Part shown: in pieces, positions 1 to 5,206 of the stretch
Layout of the letters: every line of letters starts with the position of its first letter
Numbering within the stretch: position 1 is the first letter of the stretch
Assembly (NCBI GenBank): GCA_021784375.1
Contig: JAJXSV010000187.1
Location: forward strand, 1-5,206
Length of the DNA stretch: 5,206 bases
Source: Actinomycetes bacterium
Lineage (GTDB): Bacteria > Actinomycetota > Actinomycetes > S36-B12 > UBA5976
Direction of reading: 5' to 3'
The notes under the pieces: generated by a model
The model's input: the letters and a program-made list of their open reading frames with translations, nothing else
Database searches by the model: none
Told to the model about the DNA's origin: nothing
Position numbers and translations under genes: made by a program

Positions 1-72
1 CTTGACACTGGCGCCCGCCTTGATGGTGGCCACAAATGGGCTCTTGTTCGACAGGATGTGTGCGATCTTCAC
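1..72 (-). CDS. CBS-domain protein, N-terminal fragment (cut by window edge)
   Basis: Only the first 24 codons are present. The start is a GTG at 72-70, and the frame runs off the left end of the window. The peptide reads (M)KIAHILSNKSPFVATIKAG followed by ASVK. This resembles the start of small bacterial proteins made of two CBS domains: a KIxxIL strand, a short S/T-rich turn, then V-x-T-I-x-x-x-x-x-V leading into the first CBS helix. CBS pairs usually bind adenine nucleotides and act as stand-alone regulators or stress proteins. The start is well supported by a strong Shine-Dalgarno, AAGGAGG, five bases upstream. The gene has the same orientation as the EamA gene but is separated from it by 111 bases, so it may have its own promoter. 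The identification rests on a short peptide and is inference; the existence of a gene start here is well supported. Confidence 0.62.
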   Translation of the reverse strand, partial: MKIAHILSNKSPFVATIKAGASVK

Positions 73-183
73 GGTCGCCTCCTTTGATCTCGACGAGCGC
101 GTGTATGCCCCGTGAGGGAATAGTGCGGCACGTATCCGTCGGGCACAAGACCTCGCGGGTCAAGGCCACGTGAAGGCCACCGA
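73..183. other. Intergenic region between EamA and CBS genes, with short direct repeat and -35-like box
   Basis: This 111-base gap lies between two genes read leftwards. On the plus strand the octamer AAGGCCAC occurs twice, at 162-169 and 173-180, three bases apart, and the join creates the palindrome CACGTG (167-172). On the minus strand the second copy runs directly into TTGACC (163-158), five of six bases of a sigma-70 -35 box. No convincing -10 box follows at 16-19 bases, so a promoter for the CBS gene is possible but unproven. The short inverted repeat GACC-N5-GGTC at 149-161 has only a four-base stem and no T-run, so it is not a credible terminator. No small gene or RNA is recognisable. 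Confidence 0.35.
78..84 (-). promoter_or_regulatory. Ribosome binding site of the CBS-domain gene
   Basis: The minus strand reads AAGGAGG, a near-perfect anti-16S match, with a five-base spacer (CGACC) before the GTG at 72. This fixes the start of the truncated gene at the left edge. Confidence 0.8.
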
Positions 184-1092
184 CTACGCGCTGATCGTGT
201 CTGCCGGCGTCGGGCGACTCGAGCGCAGCACCACACCGACCCCGGTCAGGATGAGCAGGCCGGCCGGCAGCAGTTGCCACTGCGGTACCTGCCCGGGCCA
301 CACCCAGCCCATGAGCGTGGCCCCGGGCACCTCGAGCAGCACAGCCAGGCTCACGGTGGCGGCGGAGAAGCTGCGCAGGGCCTGATTCATGAGGCTGTGC
401 CCACCGAGCTGCGCGAACACGGTGATGCCGATGATGATCCACCAGTTGCGGGCCGGGAAGCGCGTGAAGTTTTCGCCCGAGAGGCTGAGAAACACCAGCA
501 ACGACAAGGCCGAGGTGGCGTAGACGATGGTCGTGTAGGCGGTGACGGGCAGCTTGCTGCGGACATGCTGTCCCACCTGCATATAGGCAGCGGCGAGCAG
601 TGCCGCGGCGAGGGCCAGCGCGTCGCCGATCAGGGAGCGCGGATCGAGGCCGAAGTCGATGCCCGTGAGCACCGTGACGCCGATCAGGGCCACCGCCACG
701 CCGAACCATTCGCTACGCGGTGCGCGATGACCCGCCAGATAGGCGAAGATCCCGGCCCACACCACCTGGGTGGCGGCAATGGCGATGGAGGCGGCGATGG
801 AGGTGTAGCGCAGCGACGGGATCCAGGTGGCGAAGTGGGCGCCCAGGAAGAGGCCGGCCATCACCACGAGCGCCCACTCCCGACCGGTGAGGGTACGCAG
901 GGTCTGGCGATGTCGCCAGGCGAAGGGCGCGGTGGCGAGGGCGCCCAACAACGTGCGCCAGAAGGCGATGGGCAGTACCGGTCCCGTGAAGGCGACCACC
1001 AGGGGCCCGGAACTGGAAATGCCCAGCACCGCAATGCTCAAGGCGATGAGGTCGATGCGACGGTGACGCGCGTGCAGGGCGGCGTGATTCAT
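184..1092 (-). CDS. EamA/DMT-superfamily transporter
   Basis: This is an inner-membrane drug/metabolite transporter of about 302 residues, the usual length for the family, with ten predicted helices in two tandem five-helix EamA repeats. Helices lie at roughly 12-34, 40-58, 73-90, 96-118, 128-146, 155-172, 184-204, 217-236, 243-262 and 273-289. Family landmarks are the ISSSGPLVV stretch in helix 1, FWR at 44-46, HFATWIPSLRYTSIAAS at 86-102 and GHSLMNQALRSFSAATVSLA at 231-250. The substrate cannot be told; relatives export amino acids, nucleosides or other small metabolites. I chose the ATG at 1092 because it lies eight bases after the uup stop and just before helix 1, which fits translational coupling, although its own Shine-Dalgarno is poor. 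A GTG at 1134, overlapping uup by 34 bases and preceded by GGAGG four bases upstream, would add 14 residues (ADGHGSTGRLGQG-type); it remains possible. It is probably the last gene of the ppk2-uup-EamA operon. Confidence 0.9.
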   Translation of the reverse strand: MNHAALHARHRRIDLIALSIAVLGISSSGPLVVAFTGPVLPIAFWRTLLGALATAPFAWRHRQTLRTLTGREWALVVMAGLFLGAHFATWIPSLRYTSIAASIAIAATQVVWAGIFAYLAGHRAPRSEWFGVAVALIGVTVLTGIDFGLDPRSLIGDALALAAALLAAAYMQVGQHVRSKLPVTAYTTIVYATSALSLLVFLSLSGENFTRFPARNWWIIIGITVFAQLGGHSLMNQALRSFSAATVSLAVLLEVPGATLMGWVWPGQVPQWQLLPAGLLILTGVGVVLRSSRPTPADTISA

Positions 1093-1100
1093 ACCCTGGC

Positions 1101-2876
1101 CTAGCCGTCCAGTGCTTCCATGGCCGTCAGCCACGCTTCCTCCAGCCCCGACTTCTCGTCGTGCAGCGCACGCAGCGCAGCATCGAGTTCAGCGATGCGG
1201 CCGTAGTCGGTGGCGTGCAGCGCCATCTCGGCGTGCAGCTTGGCCACCTTGTCCTCGATCTTCTCCATCTGCCGCTCCAGGCGCTGCACTTCCTTGCGCA
1301 GGCTGCGTTCGTCTGCCGCGGCCGGCCGCACCTTGGGCGCGCTGCCTGCGCTCGCGCTTGCGGCGATGACGTCCGAGCGCAGGCGCAGGTACTCCTCGAT
1401 TCCGCCCGGCAGATCGCGCACGTGGCCGTCACCGAGCAGGCCCACGAAGCGTTCGCTCACGCGCTCCAGGAAGTAGCGGTCGTGGGAGATGACGAGCAAC
1501 GTCCCGGCGAAGCCGTCGAGCAGATCCTCAAGGGCAGCAAGGGTTTCCACGTCGAAGTCGTTGGTGGGTTCGTCGAGTACGAGCACATTGGGCCCGGCCA
1601 TGAGCAGTCGCGTGAGTTGCAGGCGGCGTCGTTCACCACCGCTGAGGTCGCCGACGGGCGTCCACTGGGCGTCCGCACCGAAGCCCAGCCGTTCGCACAG
1701 TTGCGACGCAGTGAGTTCACGACCCCTGCCCAGGTCGACGCGCTGCGCGATGTGTTCGACGGATTCCAGCACCCGGAACTCGGGATCCAGTTCCTCCAGG
1801 TGCTGGCTCAGGTAGGCGGGCTTCACCGTTTTGCCGGTCACCAGCCTGCCGCTGCCGGGGCGGATCTCGCCCAGCAGCATGCGCACCAGGGAGGTCTTGC
1901 CGGCGCCGTTCATGCCCACGATGGCGATGCGATCGCCGGGTCCGATGTTCCAGGTGACGCGGTGCAGCAGCTGCTTCTCACCCAACGTGAGATCGACGTC
2001 GTGCATCTCGAACACGCTCTTGCCCAGACGGGCGCCGGCGAATCCCAGCAGTTCGATGTTGTCGCGTGCGGGCGGCTCACCGGCGATGAGATCGTTGGCG
2101 GCGTCCACCCGGAACTTGGGTTTCGAGGTGCGCGCAGGTGCTCCGCGCCGCAGCCATGCCAACTCCTTGCGCATGAGGTTCCGACGGCGCGAGTCCTCGG
2201 CGAAAGCCTGGCGCGAGCGCTCGGCCTTGGCCAGCACGTAGGCGCTGTATCCGCCTTCGTAGTCCTCGACCTTGCCGGCGACGACCTCCCACATGCGCTC
2301 GCAGATCTCGTCGAGGAACCAGCGATCGTGTGTCACCACCACCACCGCCAGGCCGCGCCGTGATTTGAGGTGCTGTGCCAGCCAGGCGATGGCCTCGACG
2401 TCCAGATGGTTGGTGGGCTCGTCGAGCAGCAGGAGATCGAGTTCGGTGGTGAGCAGGCGGGCCAGCGCCACGCGACGGCGTTCGCCGCCGCTCATGCCCA
2501 GCATGCTGCGGTCGAGCAGGGTGTCGTCGAAACCGCCCAGGATGCCGGTGAGGACGTCGCGCACCAGGGGATCGCCGGCCCACTCATGCTCGTCGCGGCT
2601 GCCGAGCACCACCGAGCGCACGGTGGCGCCCTCGGCGAAGTCGTCAACCTGTGCCAGCAGGCCCAGACGCACGTCGTTCCCACGTGTGACGCGTCCTTCA
2701 TCGGCGGCCTCGCGTGCGGACATGATGCGCATGAGGGTGGACTTGCCGCCACCATTGCGACCGACGATGCCGATGCGCTCGCCCTCGGCTACGCCGAGTG
2801 ACACGTCAGCGAGAACCGGGCCCTTGCCGTAGTCCTTGCCGACGTGCTCGATGTTCAGGAGGTTCCGAGGCGCCAT
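1101..2876 (-). CDS. uup: ABC-F family ATPase, Uup-like
   Basis: This is a soluble 591-residue protein with two ABC ATPase domains and no membrane segments, so not a transporter. ABC-F proteins bind the ribosomal E site and relieve stalled translation; Uup has also been linked to ribosome assembly and genome stability. Domain 1 has Walker A GRNGGGKST (39-47), signature MSGGE (128-132), Walker B with LLLLDEPTNHLD (catalytic Glu153) and switch His183. The linker is about 205-290 and contains the basic RKELAWLRRGAPARTSK stretch. Domain 2 has Walker A GMNGAGKTS (321-329), signature LSGGE (411-415), Walker B LVLDEP (Glu436) and His465. Both ATP sites are therefore intact. The second Walker B continues as TNDFDVETL, which matches Uup rather than EttA, and residues 523-588 form the charged coiled-coil C-terminal domain typical of Uup. 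A resistance-type ABC-F is less likely. The start is the ATG 24 bases after the ppk2 stop; GAGG lies 11 bases upstream, a rather long spacing. Confidence 0.95.
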   Translation of the reverse strand: MAPRNLLNIEHVGKDYGKGPVLADVSLGVAEGERIGIVGRNGGGKSTLMRIMSAREAADEGRVTRGNDVRLGLLAQVDDFAEGATVRSVVLGSRDEHEWAGDPLVRDVLTGILGGFDDTLLDRSMLGMSGGERRRVALARLLTTELDLLLLDEPTNHLDVEAIAWLAQHLKSRRGLAVVVVTHDRWFLDEICERMWEVVAGKVEDYEGGYSAYVLAKAERSRQAFAEDSRRRNLMRKELAWLRRGAPARTSKPKFRVDAANDLIAGEPPARDNIELLGFAGARLGKSVFEMHDVDLTLGEKQLLHRVTWNIGPGDRIAIVGMNGAGKTSLVRMLLGEIRPGSGRLVTGKTVKPAYLSQHLEELDPEFRVLESVEHIAQRVDLGRGRELTASQLCERLGFGADAQWTPVGDLSGGERRRLQLTRLLMAGPNVLVLDEPTNDFDVETLAALEDLLDGFAGTLLVISHDRYFLERVSERFVGLLGDGHVRDLPGGIEEYLRLRSDVIAASASAGSAPKVRPAAADERSLRKEVQRLERQMEKIEDKVAKLHAEMALHATDYGRIAELDAALRALHDEKSGLEEAWLTAMEALDG

Positions 2877-2900
2877 AGGGCGCCCATCCTCGCAGAATCG

Positions 2901-3875
2901 TCAGTCCGCGACCGCGCCGACGTCAGCGAGGTCCGGGACGGCTGCCTCCCGCTTCGACAGGTAGTCGGCCCGCGCCAGCGCCGCTGCCACGTCCGGAACG
3001 CTGCGGTAGAGGCTGCGCGGTGGCCGCTGGTAGTCACCCGCCTCCTGGCGTTTCGGCATGTCGAGTTTGGGATGCTCGATGTGCTTGTAGGGGATGAGCG
3101 AGAGCAAATGCGTGATGCAGTTGATGCGGGCGGCACGCTTGTCGTTGCTCTCCACCGTCCACCACGGAGCCTCGGGGATGTCGCAGGCCGCGAACATGGC
3201 GTCCTTGGCCCTGGAGAAATCCACCCAACGCGTGCGGGATTCGAGGTCGGTGGTGGAGAGTTTCCACTGGCGCAGTGGGTCGTTGATGCGATCCTGGAAA
3301 CGACGCTCCTGCTCGTCCTCGCTCACCGACATCCAGTACTTGATGAGGATGATGCCGTCGTCCACCAGCATGCGCTCGAATTCAGGGCACTGGCGAAGGA
3401 ACAACCGGTACTGGTCGTCGGTGCAGAAACCCAGCACATGTTCGACGCCCGCGCGGTTGTACCAGGAGCGATCCATGATGACCATCTCGCCGGGTGCCGG
3501 AAGGTGCTGCACATAGCGCTGGAAATACCACTGGCCACGTTCGCGATCCGAGGGCAGGGGGAGCGCCATGACGCGAACGGTGCGCGGTGAGAGGTACTGC
3601 GTGATGCGGGTGATGGTGCCGCCCTTGCCGGCAGCGTCACGGCCCTCGAAGATGACGACCACGCGGGCTCCGGATACGCGGATCCACTCCTGCATGGCCA
3701 CCAACTCGACCTGCAGGCGCAACAGTTCCCGTTCGTACACGGCGCGAGGGATGCGGGTGTGGAGTTCCTCGTGCTCCGCGTGCATCGGTGTCACCGGATG
3801 CTGGAAATCCTGCGTCAGGCGCGCCGCCTTGCGAGCGGCCTTGGCCGCCTTCTCCCGGTCCTTCTTGTGGCCCAT
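2901..3875 (-). CDS. ppk2: Polyphosphate kinase 2 (PPK2), class I-like
   Basis: This cytosolic kinase transfers phosphate between inorganic polyphosphate and nucleotides. Class I enzymes mainly make ATP or GTP from ADP or GDP and polyphosphate. The 324-residue length suits a single-domain class I enzyme. After a Lys/Ala-rich tail (1-20), the P-loop is FEGRDAAGKGG (76-86, Lys84), the Walker B/DRS block is MDRSWYNRAGVE (134-145), and the lid region has SVSEDEQERRF (183-193). DPLRQWKLSTTDLESR (199-214) and PWWTVESNDKRAARIN (237-252) are family hallmarks. All visible catalytic residues are present. I chose the ATG at 3875 because GGAGG sits seven bases upstream (3887-3883). A GTG at 3896 would add seven residues but lies upstream of that site, so I reject it. 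It is the first gene of the leftward operon and stands back to back with the ribBA-like gene across 84 bases. Substrate preference (ADP or GDP) cannot be read from the sequence. Confidence 0.95.
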   Translation of the reverse strand: MGHKKDREKAAKAARKAARLTQDFQHPVTPMHAEHEELHTRIPRAVYERELLRLQVELVAMQEWIRVSGARVVVIFEGRDAAGKGGTITRITQYLSPRTVRVMALPLPSDRERGQWYFQRYVQHLPAPGEMVIMDRSWYNRAGVEHVLGFCTDDQYRLFLRQCPEFERMLVDDGIILIKYWMSVSEDEQERRFQDRINDPLRQWKLSTTDLESRTRWVDFSRAKDAMFAACDIPEAPWWTVESNDKRAARINCITHLLSLIPYKHIEHPKLDMPKRQEAGDYQRPPRSLYRSVPDVAAALARADYLSKREAAVPDLADVGAVAD

Positions 3876-3882
3876 CCCTCTA

Positions 3883-3887
3883 CCTCC
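3883..3887 (-). promoter_or_regulatory. Ribosome binding site of ppk2 (decides the start)
   Basis: The minus strand reads GGAGG followed by a seven-base spacer (TAGAGGG) and the ATG at 3875. This near-ideal spacing supports ATG 3875 over the in-frame GTG at 3896, which lies upstream of the site. Confidence 0.8.
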
Positions 3888-3944
3888 GAATGCCACTCAT
3901 TGTTCGCGCCCGACCGCAGTGCGTCCAGAGGCGCCGAACGCTGA

Positions 3945-3950
3945 TAACCT
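3945..3950 (+). promoter_or_regulatory. Candidate -10 box for a leaderless ribBA-like transcript
   Basis: TAACCT fits the actinobacterial TANNNT -10 pattern and ends nine bases before the ATG at 3960, which would place the transcription start at or within a few bases of the A of the start codon. Consistent with this, the bases before the ATG (GCTTCGATC) contain no Shine-Dalgarno. No good -35 box is visible at 17-18 bases, which is common for actinobacterial promoters. This is an inference from spacing, not proof. Confidence 0.4.
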
Positions 3951-3959
3951 GCTTCGATC

Positions 3960-5072
3960 ATGACCATCCGCTATGACGAGATCGAGACCGCGATCGGTGC
4001 CCTGCGCGAGAGCGGTGCTGTGATCATTGTCGATGAGAACGAACGCGAGATCGAATGCGATCTCGTATTCGCCGCTGAGTTGGCGACGCCTGAGCTCATG
4101 AACTTCCTGGTCCGCAACAGCAGTGGCGTCGTAGGTGTGGCCGTGCCTGCCGAGACCCTGGATCGCTTGGCCATTCCGCCCATGACGGCCATCAATCAGC
4201 ACACCCATGGCGTGGCCATGTCCGTGGCCGTGGACAGTCGTGACGTCCTCGGCAATGGCGCATCTGCGACCGACCGCGCTATCACCGCTCGTGCTCTGGC
4301 CAACCCGCAGGCCACGCGTTCGGATTTCGTTCGTCCTGGTTACGTGTTCCCTTTCCGGGCCCAACATGGCGGCGTGCTGCGCCGCGGTGGTGGTTCGGAA
4401 GCCGCCATGGATCTCGTCACCATGGCCGGCTTGCAGCCTGCGGCCGTGCTCTGCGAGCTGGTCAGTGAGCAGGGCGCGCTCATGACACCAGCGCAGGCTC
4501 GTGCCTTCGCTGACGCGCACGGCCTGCCGATGGTCTCCATCAAACAACTCATCGCCTTCCGCATGTCCAACGAGCGCGCCGTCACACGTGTTGCGGAAGC
4601 GGAACTGCCCACCGATTTCGGCCCCTTCCACATGATCGGCTTCAGCTCAATCGTTGATGGCAGCGAGCACGTGGCCCTGATCGCCGGGGACATCAGCGAC
4701 GGCGAGGACGTGCTGGTACGGGTTCACGCCGAATGCCTGCTCGGCGATGTCGTGGGGTCGCAGCGCTGCCAATGCGCGGAGCATCTCCATGAATCGATGC
4801 GACGCATCCAGGCCGAGGGGCGCGGCGCACTGGTCTATGTGCGGTCCCAACCGGCCCAGGGTTCGGGCCTGCTGGCGCGCCTGAGCGCCTACCAGTCGGG
4901 TCAGGACATGGAGTCGCACAAGCCCCCGACGGATCCCAAGAACTACGGCACCGGCTCGCAGATCCTCAAAGATCTGGGGGTTCGCTCCATGCGCCTGCTC
5001 ACAGCCACGCCGTCACGACAGGTGAACCTCGAGGAGTTCGGGTTGGTCGTGAACGGGTTCGTTGCCCTGTGA
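3960..5072 (+). CDS. ribBA: RibBA-like two-domain protein with altered active sites in both domains
   Basis: Canonical RibBA makes 3,4-dihydroxy-2-butanone 4-phosphate from ribulose 5-phosphate (RibB half) and opens GTP (GTP cyclohydrolase II half), the two entry steps of riboflavin synthesis. This 370-residue protein has both folds in order: RibB about 5-202, cyclohydrolase about 207-370, slightly shorter than usual. RibB half: Arg29, Glu30, Asp34, Asp105-Arg106 and Glu166 are kept, but the ENEG motif reads EIEC (30-33), the usual Cys at 59 is Gly, RPGH is RPGY (Tyr128), and the GGHTE metal-binding His is Gly145. Cyclohydrolase half: zinc ligands Cys259, Cys270, Cys272 and catalytic Asp325 are kept; the EGR triplet is Pro-Ala-Gln (298-300), the nucleophilic Arg is Lys327, the base-contacting Gln is His275, and the loop at 312-324 is about seven residues short. 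The frame is open and the start matches the family's N-terminus. I infer loss of both riboflavin activities. No other rib genes are nearby. Confidence 0.85.
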   Translation: MTIRYDEIETAIGALRESGAVIIVDENEREIECDLVFAAELATPELMNFLVRNSSGVVGVAVPAETLDRLAIPPMTAINQHTHGVAMSVAVDSRDVLGNGASATDRAITARALANPQATRSDFVRPGYVFPFRAQHGGVLRRGGGSEAAMDLVTMAGLQPAAVLCELVSEQGALMTPAQARAFADAHGLPMVSIKQLIAFRMSNERAVTRVAEAELPTDFGPFHMIGFSSIVDGSEHVALIAGDISDGEDVLVRVHAECLLGDVVGSQRCQCAEHLHESMRRIQAEGRGALVYVRSQPAQGSGLLARLSAYQSGQDMESHKPPTDPKNYGTGSQILKDLGVRSMRLLTATPSRQVNLEEFGLVVNGFVAL

Positions 5073-5137
5073 CGCTGGCCGTCCGACGGTCTCGGTAGGT
5101 TCATCACCAACGTCCTGCTGACCTGAAGTGAGGGACC
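5073..5137 (+). other. Short ribBA-sbcD intergenic gap
   Basis: These 65 bases separate two genes on the same strand. A tiny inverted repeat (CCGT-CCG-ACGG, 5079-5089) has no T-run and is not a credible terminator, so read-through into sbcD is plausible. TAGGTT at 5096-5101 fits a TANNNT -10 box and would give a leader of about 30 bases for sbcD, but no -35 box supports it. Confidence 0.3.
5130..5134 (+). promoter_or_regulatory. Ribosome binding site of sbcD
   Basis: GAGGG lies three bases before the GTG at 5138. The spacing is short but the match, together with the conserved N-terminal peptide that follows, supports this start. Confidence 0.55.
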
Positions 5138-5206
5138 GTGCGACTGCTCCACACCTCGGATTGGCATCTGGGCCGGAACTTCCACGGCTTCGACCTCATC
5201 GACGCG
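5138..5206 (+). CDS. sbcD: Exonuclease subunit SbcD, N-terminal fragment (cut by window edge)
   Basis: The first 23 codons are present from a GTG at 5138 and run off the right end. The peptide (M)RLLHTSDWHLGRNFHGFD followed by LIDA is the highly recognisable start of SbcD, the Mre11-type nuclease subunit that works with the SbcC ATPase on hairpins and blocked DNA ends. Asp8 and His10 of the SDWHLG motif are the first metal-binding residues of the metallophosphoesterase active site, and both are present. An sbcC gene would be expected just downstream of the window. It follows the ribBA-like gene by 65 bases on the same strand and could share its transcript. The start is supported by family N-terminal conservation and a GAGGG site. 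Confidence 0.93.
   Translation, partial: MRLLHTSDWHLGRNFHGFDLIDA

Larger units (their letters stand above)
3876..3959. promoter_or_regulatory. Divergent intergenic region between ppk2 and ribBA-like gene
   Basis: These 84 bases must hold the promoters for both arms. For the leftward operon the best candidate -10 is AACAAT on the minus strand (3904-3899), which would give a leader of about 17 bases carrying the GGAGG site; the -35 candidate CTGGAC (3928-3923), 18 bases further up, is weak. For the rightward gene see the separate entry. The region is far too short for an FMN riboswitch plus promoter, and none of its conserved elements is visible. Confidence 0.4.

Noticed and set aside
149..161. 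Hairpin GACC-N5-GGTC as a terminator after the EamA gene
   Set aside because: The stem is only four base pairs and no T-run follows on the minus strand.
274..1104. A 276-codon open frame antisense to the EamA gene
   Set aside because: Its product is a Gly/His/Glu-rich low-complexity peptide typical of shadows opposite a high-GC membrane protein gene.
1161..2363. A 400-codon open frame antisense to uup
   Set aside because: It mirrors the real gene's G/C-biased codons, its peptide has no family resemblance, and the uup frame carries full ABC-F motifs.
3876..3959. FMN riboswitch before the ribBA-like gene
   Set aside because: The gap is only 84 bases, shared with a divergent promoter, and contains none of the RFN-element conserved stretches.
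3897..4631. A 244-codon open frame antisense to the ribBA-like gene
   Set aside because: No recognisable domain, and it lies opposite a clear RibBA-family frame.
3960..5072. The ribBA-like gene as a frameshifted pseudogene
   Set aside because: The frame is open throughout, flanking motifs stay in register on both sides of each altered site, and other frames do not restore the canonical motifs.
5079..5089. Hairpin as a terminator after the ribBA-like gene
   Set aside because: Four-base stem with a three-base loop and no following T-run.

Overview
The window looks like an ordinary chromosomal stretch of a high-GC bacterium, most likely an actinomycetote. The reasons are the strong G/C bias at third codon positions, several GTG starts, a leaderless-looking promoter, and an Uup-type ABC-F protein whose linker (RKELAWLRRGAPARTSKPK) I recall as typical of actinobacterial members. 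The class or genus cannot be fixed from this sequence. I see no mobile elements, RNA genes or CRISPR arrays.

Layout. The left part, up to about 3875, is read leftwards. In transcription order it holds a class I-like polyphosphate kinase 2 (3875 to 2901), then after 24 bases an Uup-like ABC-F ATPase (2876 to 1101), then after 8 bases a ten-helix EamA/DMT transporter (1092 to 184). The tight spacing suggests one operon. After a 111-base gap that may hold a separate promoter come the first 24 codons of a probable CBS-domain protein, cut by the window edge. The right part is read rightwards: a RibBA-family gene (3960 to 5072) whose transcript is probably leaderless, then after 65 bases the first 23 codons of sbcD, a DNA repair nuclease subunit, cut by the right edge. 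An 84-base divergent region (3876-3959) separates the two arms.

Most interesting point. The RibBA protein keeps the full two-domain architecture and an open frame, but both active sites are altered. The DHBP-synthase half lacks the metal-binding His (Gly145), the second essential His (Tyr128) and the canonical ENEG and Cys positions. The GTP cyclohydrolase II half keeps its three zinc cysteines and the catalytic Asp, but has Lys for the nucleophilic Arg, Pro-Ala-Gln for the GTP-contacting Glu-Gly-Arg, and a deletion of about seven residues in the GTP-binding loop. It sits away from other rib genes, has no room for an FMN riboswitch, and lies back to back with a polyphosphate/nucleotide kinase. 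It is probably a paralogue that has lost both riboflavin reactions and may have gained another role. The other genes look intact and conventional.
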